Notes under the pieces: model-generated | Told to the model about the DNA's origin: nothing | The model's database searches: none | What the model saw: the letters and a program-made list of their open reading frames with translations, nothing else | Assembly: GCF_004120195.1 (NCBI RefSeq) | Contig: NZ_SCHN01000010.1 | Location: forward strand, 219,125-283,124 | Direction of reading: 5' to 3' | DNA length: 64,000 nucleotides | From: Enterovibrio baiacu | GTDB taxonomy: Bacteria > Pseudomonadota > Gammaproteobacteria > Enterobacterales > Vibrionaceae | Translations under genes and position numbers: made by a program | Shown: in pieces, positions 43,610-53,821 of the stretch | Position numbering within the stretch: position 1 is the stretch's first letter | How the letters are laid out: the number at the start of each line of letters is the position of its first letter

Positions 43610-45394
43610 ATGATAGGAATGCTTTTCAGACGCTACATCGCGCTGGCAATCTCGCTTGTGTGTGTATGTGCTTCTAGCCTTGCCGTGGCGGCAAATCTTA
43701 CGCCCAAAGATGTGGTTGATGGGCAGCTGCCGAGTAACGACAGAAACATCACCTTTACCACCTATAACGGGAATTGGGTACGCGATATAAAACTGCCTTT
43801 GACGCCGGAAGATAATACGGTGGTGACCGTGATATCCAAGGCTGGATACGCTTCAAACATTGCGCATGCGACCCTGCAATTTGAACAACTTCTTCTAACG
43901 ACTGGGGATCGCGTGACTGTTCGTTATAAGGCTAGCAATGCGTCATGGTCTATCGACATGGAAAATCAATCGCCGAATGCGACGGGCAGCCAAATCGATA
44001 ACAGCGCGGGGCAACAATACGTGCACTACCGTGTGTGGAATGGGAATTGGACGCGCCAAATCACCTTGCCTGAAGACGCGCAAAAATTGCGTGGCATCAT
44101 TATTTCATCGGATGCCGCGTGGGACGCTGAAATCTCGAGTGATCAACTGCTGACAAAGAGTTCAACGCGTTTGAAAAGGGGCGATACATACAAGCTCACG
44201 TACAACACCACCTACAAAAAGTGGGCGTTTCAACACACCCCACAACGTGTGATCAACGCGCGTGATATCCGAGATGGCACCGTCCCAACACCTACATCTC
44301 CCGATACCTTGGTGCAGTTTGCCAACGCCAATTTTATCCATACTCTTTCATTACCAGCGCAAGGCAAAGAGGGCGATACGGTGACTGTTCGTTCGCGCGC
44401 CGCATGGACAGCCAGCATTCTCAATGCGAACACCAACATGAAAACGCCTGTTTCGTTACGCACTGGGGATGAGTATGTCTTTGTGTATCGAAGCGATCGC
44501 CGCCATTGGGCGCTGTTTACGCACCCCGAGAAGTCTTTTAATGCGCGTGATGTGAAAAACGGCCAACTTGCCGTTGTATCGCCAACAACGAAAGTGTATT
44601 TCTCAAACGGCAACTGGCAACGCAACCTGTACCTACCACAGAGCCCAGAAGGCTTTCGTGTTCATCTGAAAACCGACGCTTGGTGGTCTTTTACTGTTCA
44701 AGCACAAGCCATGAAGAATGAAGCTATCCATCGTGGCGAGCATGTCACCTTTGTGGTGAATGCATCTGGCAATTGGGAACGTGAAACGGTCACCATTGAT
44801 TTGCTGGGCTACTACAGCCACAGAAATGTAGAGCGGTTGGGGGAGGCTGCTTCAAGAAATCGTCTTGTTGAGGGCATGAGCTTGACGAACGAAGCGCTCA
44901 TCAATTCACACGCGAACTTCCGTTTTCGTTTCGTCAGCATCGAACGTTTTCAATCGCCTTCTACATGGTTACGACTCGGGGATGCGTTGTCTGCGTTACG
45001 CTCAGACAAAACGGCACAAGACAGACGCAATGCGTTGAAAGCTGACGGTATTTACTACGAGGGTACTGAAAGTGGGTGTGGATTGGCGTGGGTTCGTGCT
45101 AGCCGATTCAACATGGTTGCGAGTGGCACCATTCATTGCGGGACGACAGTCATGCGTCACGAGTTAGGCCACAATATGTCGTTGAATCACGGCGTGTCAT
45201 TGCCGGAACAAGCGAGCAACTACAACGTGGGATATTCGCGTGAAGGGACGGTGATGGGAGGCAATCGTCAACCCTATTTCTCGACACCAGAGTTGCTGTC
45301 GCCGACCACCAAATTGCCATTGGGTTTTGAAGACCAGATTGATGGTGTGCGCGCGATGAATGCGTTCTCTCATCAGGTCGCAAATTACAACTAA
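43610..45394 (+). CDS. Secreted metzincin protease with four N-terminal beta-rich repeats
   Basis: Signal peptide to about residue 28 (ASSLAVAAN). Four repeats of ~85 residues follow, each pairing a VxxGQL/DGxVP opening with WNGNW/YNGNW and a GDxVTxxY strand near its end (repeat ends near 112, 197, 290, 380). The catalytic domain has HELGHNMSLNH at 517-527 and a Met-turn-like VMGG at 548. The zinc is bound by three His in the HExxHxxxxxH pattern of metzincins. The four repeats could bind glycans or cell surfaces. I use ATG 43610, 8 bases after AAAGGA; an ATG at 43589 is possible. Confidence 0.82.
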   Translation: MIGMLFRRYIALAISLVCVCASSLAVAANLTPKDVVDGQLPSNDRNITFTTYNGNWVRDIKLPLTPEDNTVVTVISKAGYASNIAHATLQFEQLLLTTGDRVTVRYKASNASWSIDMENQSPNATGSQIDNSAGQQYVHYRVWNGNWTRQITLPEDAQKLRGIIISSDAAWDAEISSDQLLTKSSTRLKRGDTYKLTYNTTYKKWAFQHTPQRVINARDIRDGTVPTPTSPDTLVQFANANFIHTLSLPAQGKEGDTVTVRSRAAWTASILNANTNMKTPVSLRTGDEYVFVYRSDRRHWALFTHPEKSFNARDVKNGQLAVVSPTTKVYFSNGNWQRNLYLPQSPEGFRVHLKTDAWWSFTVQAQAMKNEAIHRGEHVTFVVNASGNWERETVTIDLLGYYSHRNVERLGEAASRNRLVEGMSLTNEALINSHANFRFRFVSIERFQSPSTWLRLGDALSALRSDKTAQDRRNALKADGIYYEGTESGCGLAWVRASRFNMVASGTIHCGTTVMRHELGHNMSLNHGVSLPEQASNYNVGYSREGTVMGGNRQPYFSTPELLSPTTKLPLGFEDQIDGVRAMNAFSHQVANYN

Positions 45395-45427
45395 CCCTTG
45401 TTCTTAACCCATAGAAACCATGGAATG

Positions 45428-45451
45428 AGCGGGCGAGATGCCCGCTTTTTT
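45428..45451. terminator. Terminator between protease and lipoprotein genes
   Basis: AGCGGGC/GCCCGCT stem with GAGAT loop followed by a T-run; serves the rightward protease gene and abuts the end of the leftward lipoprotein gene. Confidence 0.88.
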
Positions 45452-45839
45452 AATTTCGATAGTAATCGATCACCTGAATCTCATGCGGCTTTGCACCGCC
45501 TAGCAGCGTGACCTCAAACTGGTACGGTGACAATCGTTTGATCGCCTCTTCGGGTTGCCTGCAAACGTCGATGCCTTCTAACTTTTTAAACGGCTGATCT
45601 GCGCCGTAATACATGCTAAGAGTGACTGTCTTTGGCTGGTTTGTCGCAAGTTCAAATCGGCATATACCCGTGGGACACACAATATCGACCTGTGTATCTG
45701 AGTGTTGCACTATCTGCTCAATGCCTTGAATGGACGTTGCTGAGATGCTGCCCTTGCCGTTCAGAAGGCTTTGCTGGCTACAACCCACCAAAAGCGTGCT
45801 GCCAAGTAGCGCCATGGATAGCATGATTTTCTTGGTCAT
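45450..45839 (-). CDS. Small lipoprotein of unknown function
   Basis: From ATG 45839 the protein is 129 residues. MTKKIMLSMALLGSTLLVGC carries a lipobox ending LVGC, so Cys20 should be lipidated. The mature part is short strands with CPTGICRF and DVCRQP, giving three Cys. I recognise no family. It lies between two secreted protease genes and is transcribed against the first, so a role with them is speculative. Confidence 0.75.
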   Translation of the reverse strand: MTKKIMLSMALLGSTLLVGCSQQSLLNGKGSISATSIQGIEQIVQHSDTQVDIVCPTGICRFELATNQPKTVTLSMYYGADQPFKKLEGIDVCRQPEEAIKRLSPYQFEVTLLGGAKPHEIQVIDYYRN

Positions 45840-46232
45840 TTTGTTCTTATCCTCTTTTCTGCTCAACGCAACTTTTGCTCGAATAGCGCATTCAAATTGC
45901 AAGTCTTTCCATGTGCAAATTTCACATTCACGTCATGCTCAACAAGCATCATTTTTCTTTGCACGCTCTAGTGTGCATTCTTATGCTCTCATTGACCAAC
46001 AAAATAGACTGTTTTATCGACAGGGATGCTGTTTAACATGATGATTTAGCTTTATTTTTTCGATGTTTTTATCTGCAATAATCTCACTAATGTGGAAGTA
46101 ATATCGCCAATGAGAAAAAACGCCTTGCACCAAGATCAATGAATTGCATATTGCTGGCTGCGACTTCTTGATAACTAGATGAAAATTGGATCTGAATCAC
46201 ATAATTCTAAGTAGAACGATCAGGGACAATTT
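45840..46232. other. AT-rich promoter region before the M66 protease
   Basis: About 390 bases without a supported gene, strongly AT-rich from 46030 to 46220, which fits a regulated or H-NS-bound promoter region. AGGGAC at 46222 is the ribosome site for the ATG at 46233. Confidence 0.4.
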
Positions 46233-49200
46233 ATGAAATTAACACTTTTGTCATTGCTTATAGGAAGTGCGTTAGTCAGCCAATCAACATTTGCAGAAAA
46301 CACCACGTTAGTGGCGTTGGGTGAGCAAACCCGAGCTTCGCTCGAAAATATGCAGTTGTTGGCGCAAAACCCCGTCAATGTTGTTGAACGAGATGGCCGT
46401 CGTTTTCTGAAATACCAAGGAAAAGAGTACTGGTTGAATCACGAAAACTACCCCATGTTTCCGTTGAACGACACCCATGGCGAATTCAGCACCGCGTTTC
46501 CGTTTGTAGACGCTGATTGGGAATATGTGCCTTACAACGGTGGCTTCTATCTGATGCACCGTGAATGGGGTGTGATGAACGCGAATGACACGGGCTGTTA
46601 TGTTGAATACGTTCCGGCTGCGCGCGGCTCCAAAGACGATGAAGGCAATTACATTTGGGAGAGTGATTTGATTCTCCGCACTGTCCTGTCTGACTGCGGC
46701 GCACAAACCCTACCTGATATTACAGAACTTAACGCTGCGTCTGTGTCTGACTTGGGCGTAGAGCTGGCTTGGAAAGCAACGAGTGAGGACGCGGAATACA
46801 ACATCGCACTCACGACGTACCCTGAGAATGCATCGTCCATCACGTTTAACTACAAAGCGACGGGTTCCCACTTTTACATTGGCGATCTTGAACCGGACAC
46901 GGAATACGACGTAGTGCTAACAGGCTGCAATGCCTTGAGCTGTGACACTGAACAGTTGACCTTCAATACCTTGCCAGCGCGCCTCAGCTACAACGACAGC
47001 CGAGACGCGCAAAACCACCTACAAGGCAACCTGCGTGCACACGTGAACTTCGCGCAAACACACACCAGTGTGATGCCAACCGGTAACGACGATATTCGCC
47101 ACCCGAACCTTGTGATGTCCCGTGAAGCGCAGTTGCTGGTAACACCCGCACAATACGGCATCAACCAATTGTGGGTCGATGTCGCTGTGGATGGTGTCAG
47201 CATGGGACGTTTCCCTATGCAGCCACCAAGTGCATTGGCAGACGCGGATCAGGTAAAAACCGACCGCAGCAAAGTGGTGTTCTCTCACTATGCATGGAGC
47301 TTCCCGTTAAGCTGGGAATGGATGAAGCCGGGCTTATCCCTGCGTTTCAGCGATAACCGTGGCCGCGAAGGCGATCTCACCAGCGACAGCTTGGTCTTTG
47401 GTGGCGCACCTGAGATGGTGATCCAAAACATCGATATCGGCATGCTGGTTGAACCGCGTGACCGCTATGACATGATTCAGCAAATGCCAAAACTGGCAAC
47501 TGACTATTTCCAGAAAATCCCCGTTTCTAAACTGGTGATGGCAGATTACACCCCAGTTCACCTGAAAAAAGTCACCCTACCAAACGGCAAGGTGTATACC
47601 AAAGCCAGTGAGTATGAAACGCCGGGATGGCACGGTGGCGACATGCGTGAATACGTCGGTAAGCGCCTGTTCTCTATCGGTATTAATAACGCTAACTTCG
47701 GCGTAACCGACACTGCGGGTGGAAACGCAAGCTGGCCGCGTCCATTTAGCCACATCACCTCGCACAACAGCCGCGGACGATACTTGGCGAAAGATGCAGA
47801 AACCGGCGTTGTTACCTCTAAAGTTGTACAACACGGCGGAAGCGGTGGTGGCGGCATTGTGACGCTCGATGCAACACGCGGGAATGAATGGTCTCACGAA
47901 TTAGGCCATAACTATGGCCGAGGACACCATCCTCAGGGCTACTCCATCCATGATATGGAATCCGGTTGGGGTTGGGATGTACGCTACAAGCGCTTTATCG
48001 GTAACCTGCACTGGACGGATACACCGATTACGATGGAAAATGAAAACAGCGGTGAAATTGTCCCACCGTTTGCTGGCGAATTCCGCTTTATGCGAGAAGC
48101 CATGGGCGGCGGGGAATACGCAAAAACGGGCCTAATCAGCCACTATACGCTTGAGCACCCGATTGCATCACGTGTCACACAGGATTGGTTCAACCAATCA
48201 AACAACCTAGACATGAACAGCACCACGGGCTTTTCGCAATGGGAGCACACCTCGCAGCAATATGTTGAGGTAGATTCAGACTTTACCAAGCCTGAATCAA
48301 AAGGTGTTCCAGTGATCACTGTGTTGGGTATTTACGACCCTGCAGAGCAGAACGCAAGCCAGATCTATCCGTTGATCTACTCAAACTACGGCAACCTGTT
48401 TGAGCTTCCTGCGCCGAACTATATCGAAACGCAATTAGAAGGTTGGCAATCGGTGCGCCACCTGAGCGAATCTGATCGTCTAAGCACGGAATGGCAAACC
48501 CTGAAAATTGATAACGCGCAGTTGCCTGTTTGTCAGTTCAGTTATACCAACGCAAACGGCGAGCAAGCGAACTTCGTCGGTTATGAAGATGCTAACGACA
48601 ACGTGTGCCGCACGGCGCCTGAAATGTATTGGGCGGTTAACGGGCAACGCGAAAACCCTGTTTCTCCGTTAATGGATTATCAGTTGCTCTCGGCCAAAGG
48701 TGAGCACCTTGGCGCTGTCATCTATACCCCTACCGCTGCCTTGGGTGAACAAACGCTGTGTAGCTTAGATAAATCAGGCACTTCTCACGATGGCGCAGGA
48801 TTCATTGCCGACGGGAAATGTCAGCAAATTGATGACGTAAAACACGTCAATGGCGCAAGATGGTCATATGCTGCTCACCAAGGTGGCATTGCGCAATATA
48901 CTTTGCAGTCCCAAAAACAGTGTGAGTTGGCGGTTGAAGGCGAGAATGGTTCAGTACAACGTATTGCGCTAGCAAGCACTCGCTACAGCAGCGGTGAAAG
49001 CAACAAGTTCCACATTAACTTGCCAATGGATAACCACCCTAAACGTCTCACCCTAAGCTGTTCACATGCCGATGGTGCCGTCAGCGTGCTGGATAGCCAA
49101 GAGACGCCGCGCAACTCTGCGGTGAATGATTTGGTCGGCCCAGTGATTATTGGTCAAGAGCATGGTTATGAGGCATTCGAATCTGCCTTGCCACCAAGCT

Positions 49201-49673
49201 GGTTCGCACACACAGAAACCTTTGACCCTGCGGACCTGTCGAAAGCAGACCTAAACAATCTGGCGACATTGCGTTTGGGTAATGATTATCCGTATGTTTG
49301 TCGTTTCCCAATGACCGTGAGCGGCGTTGAAAAAACGCTGCACGGTTATGTTGAAGACCTCGGCAACGGTGAATTCCAATGTACGGGTGGGGATGACATT
49401 ACGGTAAGAGATGCAGATGGTGAACGCCCGATGTTCTCTGCTGTTAATCAGTTTGAATGGCTGTCATTGAACAACCCTGCAGGGATTGGTGAACGCGTCA
49501 AAGCCAAAGCTGGCAGCGATGCGAATCTATGTAGCTTAACCAGCGGTGGAGAATTCTACGGTGCAGGCTTTGTGAATGAAGGCGGCCAATGTGTTCAAGA
49601 ACCTGAAGTGTATTGGTCAAACGGTAACCGTTGGGTTTTCTCAAGCCGACATGGTTCTTACAGTTACCAATAG
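46233..49673 (+). CDS. Secreted M66-family metalloprotease (StcE/TagA-like)
   Basis: A 1146-residue exported protease. Signal peptide to about residue 21 (STFA|EN). A fibronectin type III-like domain is at about 160-250 (ELNAASVSDLGVELAWKATS). The M66 catalytic domain covers ~260-720, with the zinc site HELGHNYGRGHH at 555-566 and Trp/Gly-rich flanks (GGSGGGGIVTLDA). C-terminal repeats with CQ/CRTAPEMYW and CVQEPEVYWSNGNRW follow. StcE and TagA cleave mucin-type glycoproteins, so colonisation or mucus use is the plausible role. No type II secretion gene is adjacent. Confidence 0.9.
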   Translation: MKLTLLSLLIGSALVSQSTFAENTTLVALGEQTRASLENMQLLAQNPVNVVERDGRRFLKYQGKEYWLNHENYPMFPLNDTHGEFSTAFPFVDADWEYVPYNGGFYLMHREWGVMNANDTGCYVEYVPAARGSKDDEGNYIWESDLILRTVLSDCGAQTLPDITELNAASVSDLGVELAWKATSEDAEYNIALTTYPENASSITFNYKATGSHFYIGDLEPDTEYDVVLTGCNALSCDTEQLTFNTLPARLSYNDSRDAQNHLQGNLRAHVNFAQTHTSVMPTGNDDIRHPNLVMSREAQLLVTPAQYGINQLWVDVAVDGVSMGRFPMQPPSALADADQVKTDRSKVVFSHYAWSFPLSWEWMKPGLSLRFSDNRGREGDLTSDSLVFGGAPEMVIQNIDIGMLVEPRDRYDMIQQMPKLATDYFQKIPVSKLVMADYTPVHLKKVTLPNGKVYTKASEYETPGWHGGDMREYVGKRLFSIGINNANFGVTDTAGGNASWPRPFSHITSHNSRGRYLAKDAETGVVTSKVVQHGGSGGGGIVTLDATRGNEWSHELGHNYGRGHHPQGYSIHDMESGWGWDVRYKRFIGNLHWTDTPITMENENSGEIVPPFAGEFRFMREAMGGGEYAKTGLISHYTLEHPIASRVTQDWFNQSNNLDMNSTTGFSQWEHTSQQYVEVDSDFTKPESKGVPVITVLGIYDPAEQNASQIYPLIYSNYGNLFELPAPNYIETQLEGWQSVRHLSESDRLSTEWQTLKIDNAQLPVCQFSYTNANGEQANFVGYEDANDNVCRTAPEMYWAVNGQRENPVSPLMDYQLLSAKGEHLGAVIYTPTAALGEQTLCSLDKSGTSHDGAGFIADGKCQQIDDVKHVNGARWSYAAHQGGIAQYTLQSQKQCELAVEGENGSVQRIALASTRYSSGESNKFHINLPMDNHPKRLTLSCSHADGAVSVLDSQETPRNSAVNDLVGPVIIGQEHGYEAFESALPPSWFAHTETFDPADLSKADLNNLATLRLGNDYPYVCRFPMTVSGVEKTLHGYVEDLGNGEFQCTGGDDITVRDADGERPMFSAVNQFEWLSLNNPAGIGERVKAKAGSDANLCSLTSGGEFYGAGFVNEGGQCVQEPEVYWSNGNRWVFSSRHGSYSYQ

Positions 49674-49720
49674 TGTTTGTCGCTCATTTCTATCGATAAG
49701 CGATAAGCAATAACTCGCTT

Positions 49721-49763
49721 CCCGCCCTCTGGCCGTTTTCGTTGTCAGCGGGCGGGATGTTTT
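49721..49763 (+). terminator. Terminator after the M66 protease gene
   Basis: CCCGCCC at 49721 pairs with GGGCGGG at 49750, with inner CTG/CAG pairing, and is followed by a T-run. Confidence 0.75.
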
Positions 49764-49936
49764 CCCTTCCACGTAGATTGAACCTTGCGAACCTTCCTTC
49801 TTGCCTGCTTTACTTCCTCAATCGCAACGTGCTCCTTTGTTCATAACAAAACATTATTCATTTTATAAAAATCGATAATTTCAAATACCAAGTAATCATG
49901 CGTATTCTGACTGCTATTAAGTATTAGGAGTCCGAC

Positions 49937-51037
49937 ATGACCAATGCATTGTTTCAACCGATCCAACTCGGTTCGCTTTCTCTTAAAAACCGGATTGTGA
50001 TGCCTCCAATGACCCGCTCACGCGCCAGCCAACCGGGTAATGTTGCCAATGACATCATGGCAACCTACTACGCACAACGCGCCACTGCTGGCTTGATCGT
50101 TGCTGAAGGCACGCAAATTTCTGAAATGGGACAAGGTTATGCGTGGACACCTGGCATTTACAGCCAAGAACACATCGCAGGATGGCGCAAAGTGACCGAT
50201 GCGGTGCATGAGAAAGACGGCGTGATTTTCGCGCAGCTTTGGCACGTTGGCCGTGTGACGCACCCTGATAACATCGGTGGGCAGCAACCTATTTCATCCT
50301 CTGCATTAAAAGCAGAAAACGTGCAAGTGTTCATCGACAATGGCACAGACGCACCGGGTTTTGTGGATGTGGTTGAGCCGCGTGAAATGTCGAAAGACGA
50401 CATCAAACAAGTGATTGCTGAATACCGCCAAGCGGCGTTGAATGCATTAGAAGCCGGATTTGATGGCATTGAGCTGCACGCCGCCAATGGCTACTTGGTC
50501 AATCAGTTCATCGACTCTGAAGCCAACAACCGCACTGACGAATACGGTGGCAGCATCGAAAACCGTTTGCGCTTCCTAAAAGAAGTGGTTGAAGCCATGG
50601 CGGGTGCGATTGGTGCTGATCGTGTTGGTGTGCGCCTTGCACCCTTTACATCGCTGAATGGCACGGTTGATAGCACGCCAGTGGAAACCTATGTTGCAGC
50701 GGCTGCGTTGTTGAACAGTTTGAACGTTGTTTACATTCATATCGCAGAAGTGGATTGGGACGACGCACCAGAAGCACCCGCCGTGTTTAAACATGCGATG
50801 CGTGAAGTGTATAAAGGCGTGTTGATCTACGCAGGTCGCTACAACAGTGAAAAAGGCGAGCAAGCCATTCAAGAGGGTGAGGCTGACATGATTGGCTTTG
50901 GTCGCCCATTTGTAGCGAACCCTGACTTGCCAGAGCGCTTGAAAAACGGCTACCCGTTAGCGCAGCATGATCCAAACACCTTGTTCGGGGGCGCTGAAAA
51001 AGGGTTGTTGGACTACCCCACCTACCAAGCAGGCTAA
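49937..51037 (+). CDS. Old Yellow Enzyme-type alkene reductase (NemA-like)
   Basis: A 366-residue FMN TIM-barrel enzyme. The FMN and substrate loops are visible: MPPMTRSRA, FAQLWHVGRVTHPD, and DGIELHAANGYLVNQFIDS with the catalytic His-Asn pair. FGRPFVANPDLPERLKNG ends it. It reduces activated alkenes, nitro compounds or electrophiles with NAD(P)H. AGGAGTCC precedes the ATG. No NemR-type regulator is adjacent. A terminator follows at 51063. Confidence 0.9.
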   Translation: MTNALFQPIQLGSLSLKNRIVMPPMTRSRASQPGNVANDIMATYYAQRATAGLIVAEGTQISEMGQGYAWTPGIYSQEHIAGWRKVTDAVHEKDGVIFAQLWHVGRVTHPDNIGGQQPISSSALKAENVQVFIDNGTDAPGFVDVVEPREMSKDDIKQVIAEYRQAALNALEAGFDGIELHAANGYLVNQFIDSEANNRTDEYGGSIENRLRFLKEVVEAMAGAIGADRVGVRLAPFTSLNGTVDSTPVETYVAAAALLNSLNVVYIHIAEVDWDDAPEAPAVFKHAMREVYKGVLIYAGRYNSEKGEQAIQEGEADMIGFGRPFVANPDLPERLKNGYPLAQHDPNTLFGGAEKGLLDYPTYQAG

Positions 51038-51062
51038 CGACCGCTGTGCATGATGCTTTTGA

Positions 51063-51091
51063 AAGCCGCTGTTTCCGACAGCGGCTTTTTT
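51063..51091 (+). terminator. Terminator after the alkene reductase gene
   Basis: AAGCCGCTGT/ACAGCGGCTT stem with TTCCG loop followed by a T-run, 26 bases after the stop codon. Confidence 0.9.
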
Positions 51092-51282
51092 GTGCACCTA
51101 CGTTGTGTCTTGGTACTGAGCTATCGGGGGAGAAAGGCGCATATTGATGGAAAGCAGGTGATCGCATTTCGTCTTGAACCACGTAATGGGTGAGCGGCGT
51201 TATCGCCACGTTGTTCACCCACATCCACCGTTTGCCACCACCTTTTACCGATGGCGGCTTGCGGTTTAAGACAAAGGTAGAT

Positions 51283-51311
51283 TTGAAGCGCGCGGATTAT
51301 TCATCTAGACT
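51283..51311 (+). promoter_or_regulatory. Sigma-70-type promoter of galTK
   Basis: TTGAAG at 51283-51288 (-35), 17 bases, then TAGACT at 51306-51311 (-10). Initiation would fall near 51318, inside the GalR operator, which supports the pairing. Confidence 0.55.
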
Positions 51312-51314
51312 GAA

Positions 51315-51328
51315 TGGAAACGTTTACA
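51315..51328. promoter_or_regulatory. GalR/LacI-family operator
   Basis: TGGAAACGTTTACA is a near-perfect 14-base palindrome around the central CG (12 of 14 bases symmetric), the pattern of GalR/LacI-family sites (GTGTAAACGTTTACAC type). It overlaps the predicted start point of galTK and the galR gene is 2.5 kb away. Confidence 0.75.
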
Positions 51329-51476
51329 TGGTCTGTTTGCACTTTAAATGGTGGCGAACGGACACGTTCTTGTGAATCGCACCCTAACGTAAGCGCGAGT
51401 GGCTAGCAGTGAGGAAACACTGCAGCGCGGTTGAATACAAATGCCACGAAATTCGCTTAAAGGATTGAGAGCTGAC

Positions 51477-52535
51477 ATGGATAACACTGAATTTAATCCC
51501 GTCGATCACCCACATCGCCGTTATAACCCGCTGACGGGCCAATGGGTGCTGGTGTCTCCACACCGCGCAAAGCGTCCTTGGAGTGGTCAGGACGAGAAGC
51601 CTTCGACAGAGGTTCTACCCGCATACAGCGAAAGCTGTTTCTTGTGCCCCGGGAATATCCGTGTGTCGGGTGATCAAAATCCAAACTATGAAGGCACCTA
51701 TGTGTTTGGCAATGATTTTGCAGCCTTAATGCCCGACTCCCCCCATGCCCCTGAACCGACGAATCCGCTGTTCCAAGCTCAAGGTGTGAGAGGGTTGAGC
51801 CGCGTGATTTGTTTTTCACCCGACCACAGTAAAACCCTGCCTGAATTACCCTTGTCAGCGATTCGCGGCGTGATTGAAACCTGGAATGCGCAAATCGAAG
51901 AACTGGGTCAAGAGTACATTTGGGTTCAAGCGTTTGAAAATAAGGGTGAAGCCATGGGGTGCTCGCAGCCGCACCCTCATGGGCAAATTTGGGCAAACAG
52001 CTTTTTGCCTAACGAAATCGCGCGAAAAGACAAATACCTGCGTGATTATTATCTCCAGCATGGGCGCAATTTGCTGGTGGATTATGTCGAAGCAGAAATG
52101 TGTGACGGCGCGCGAACCGTGGTAGACACAGAACATTGGCTGGCGGTTGTGCCGTATTGGGCCGCATGGCCGTTTGAAACCATGCTACTGCCTAAAACGC
52201 ACATTCGCCGCATGGAAGAACTGACGTATGAGCAACGCGATGATCTGGCCTTGGCCATCAAAAAGCTCACAACCTATTACGATAACCTGTTCCAATGCCC
52301 GTTCCCGTATTCGATGGGCTGGCATTACGCGCCGTTTTTTGAACCAGGCACTGACATCGAACATTGGCAATTGCACGCGCTATTCTACCCACCGCTTCTT
52401 CGAAGCGCATCGGTGCGCAAATTTATGGTGGGGTATGAAATGTTGGCAGAAACGCAGCGAGATTTAACCGCAGAACAAGCGGCAGAGCGCCTGCGAGCTT
52501 TGAGCGACGTGCACTACAAAACTCACATGGATTGA
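51477..52535 (+). CDS. galT: Galactose-1-phosphate uridylyltransferase
   Basis: A 352-residue Gal[21 protein letters not shown] opens it. The zinc pair is in CFLCPGN, and the active site [11 protein letters not shown] has His166-Pro-His168 as the catalytic pair. It transfers UMP from UDP-glucose to galactose-1-phosphate (Leloir pathway). ATG 51477 matches the E. coli start; a 12-codon extension upstream is unlikely. galK follows after 53 bases. galE is not in the window. Regulation by the adjacent operator is expected. Confidence 0.95.
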   Translation: MDNTEFNPVDHPHRRYNPLTGQWVLVSPHRAKRPWSGQDEKPSTEVLPAYSESCFLCPGNIRVSGDQNPNYEGTYVFGNDFAALMPDSPHAPEPTNPLFQAQGVRGLSRVICFSPDHSKTLPELPLSAIRGVIETWNAQIEELGQEYIWVQAFENKGEAMGCSQPHPHGQIWANSFLPNEIARKDKYLRDYYLQHGRNLLVDYVEAEMCDGARTVVDTEHWLAVVPYWAAWPFETMLLPKTHIRRMEELTYEQRDDLALAIKKLTTYYDNLFQCPFPYSMGWHYAPFFEPGTDIEHWQLHALFYPPLLRSASVRKFMVGYEMLAETQRDLTAEQAAERLRALSDVHYKTHMD

Positions 52536-52588
52536 AGAGTAACGCGTTATCCACGCTGTGAAACAGGGGGCTAACGAGAGATAACCTT

Positions 52589-53758
52589 ATGAAGAACATT
52601 ATTCAAAACGCCAACGACGCGTTTCAACAGGCGTTTAGCTATGACGCCACGCTCGCCATTCAAGCGCCAGGACGCGTGAACTTGATTGGTGAACACACAG
52701 ATTACAACGACGGTTTCGTGTTGCCGTGCGCCATCAATTACCTAACGGTGGTTGCCGCAGCGAAAAGAGATGACAATCTGGTTCGGGTTGTCGCGGTGGA
52801 TTTCGATAACGAGCAAGATCAGTTCTCGCTCGATGAAGAGATTGCCTTCCTGCCAGAGAAGATGTGGGCTAACTACATCCGCGGTGTGGTGGTTTGCCTT
52901 CAACAACGCGGTTATGACATTGGTGGTGTTGATTTAGCGGTGACGGGTAATGTGCCGCAAGGAGCTGGGCTCAGTTCTTCCGCATCCCTTGAAGTGGTGA
53001 TCGGGCAAACCTTCAAAATCTTGTTCAAACTGAACGTCACTCAGGCAGACATCGCCTTAATCGGCCAGCAGGCAGAAAATGACTTCGTGGGCTGCAACTG
53101 CGGCATCATGGACCAACTGATTTCCGCTGAAGGGCTTGAGAACCACGCCTTGCTCATTGATTGCCGTTCGCTTGATACCTTGCCAGTTTCTATGCCTCAA
53201 GACATTGCCGTGGTGATCATCAATTCGAACAAAAAACGCGGCTTGGTGGACAGCGAATACAACACACGTCGATTGCAGTGTGAATCGGCTGCCCGTTTTT
53301 TTGGTGTGCTGGCATTGCGTGATGTGACCCTTGAAACATTTGAAGACAACGCTGAGCACCTGAATGAAAAAGTCGCGCGTCGTGCTCGTCATGTGATCAC
53401 CGAAAATCAACGCACCTTAGAGGCTGCAGATGCCCTTCGCCGTGGTGACTTGCAGACAATGGGGGCGTTGATGGAAGCATCACATGCGTCAATGCGTGAT
53501 GACTTTGAAATCACGGTGAAAGAAGTGGATACCTTGGTCGACATCGTCAAATCCGTGATTGGTAAAGACGGTGGTGTGCGCATGACGGGTGGAGGTTTTG
53601 GTGGGTGCATCGTCGCGTTAGTCACGCCATCTCATGTTGACGCCATCCGTGAGGCTGTTAATACGCAATATGAAGCGTTAACGGGCTTGAAGGCCGATAT
53701 TTATGTGTGCCAGGCGAAAACGGGTGCGGGGTTAGTGAAAGACGCCGCGATGGCGTAG
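52589..53758 (+). CDS. galK: Galactokinase
   Basis: A 389-residue GHMP kinase. [19 protein letters not shown] is the galactokinase signature, [14 protein letters not shown] the ATP-binding motif 2, and [14 protein letters not shown] motif 3. Catalytic Asp is in [13 protein letters not shown] text (NCGIMDQL). It phosphorylates galactose with ATP. It is second in the galTK operon and has AGAGATAAC upstream. A perfect hairpin follows at 53781. Confidence 0.96.
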   Translation: MKNIIQNANDAFQQAFSYDATLAIQAPGRVNLIGEHTDYNDGFVLPCAINYLTVVAAAKRDDNLVRVVAVDFDNEQDQFSLDEEIAFLPEKMWANYIRGVVVCLQQRGYDIGGVDLAVTGNVPQGAGLSSSASLEVVIGQTFKILFKLNVTQADIALIGQQAENDFVGCNCGIMDQLISAEGLENHALLIDCRSLDTLPVSMPQDIAVVIINSNKKRGLVDSEYNTRRLQCESAARFFGVLALRDVTLETFEDNAEHLNEKVARRARHVITENQRTLEAADALRRGDLQTMGALMEASHASMRDDFEITVKEVDTLVDIVKSVIGKDGGVRMTGGGFGGCIVALVTPSHVDAIREAVNTQYEALTGLKADIYVCQAKTGAGLVKDAAMA

Positions 53759-53780
53759 CGTCTAGACCGCCGTACTATTA

Positions 53781-53807
53781 GAGGAAGAGGGATTGCGCCT
53801 CTTCCTC
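53781..53807. terminator. Hairpin between convergent galK and galR
   Basis: GAGGAAGAGG/CCTCTTCCTC is a perfect 10-bp stem with a 7-base loop. No T-run follows on the plus strand, so termination may need another factor; on the minus strand it follows the repeat after galR. Confidence 0.6.
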
Positions 53808-53821
53808 AACACGTCATGCTT

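Larger units (their letters stand above)
51038..51476. other. galTK leader and promoter region
   Basis: The stretch holds the terminator of the reductase gene, the galT promoter and GalR operator listed separately, and about 150 bases of untranslated leader. No gene is supported; an in-frame ATG at 51441 precedes galT but has no conserved residues. Confidence 0.6.
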
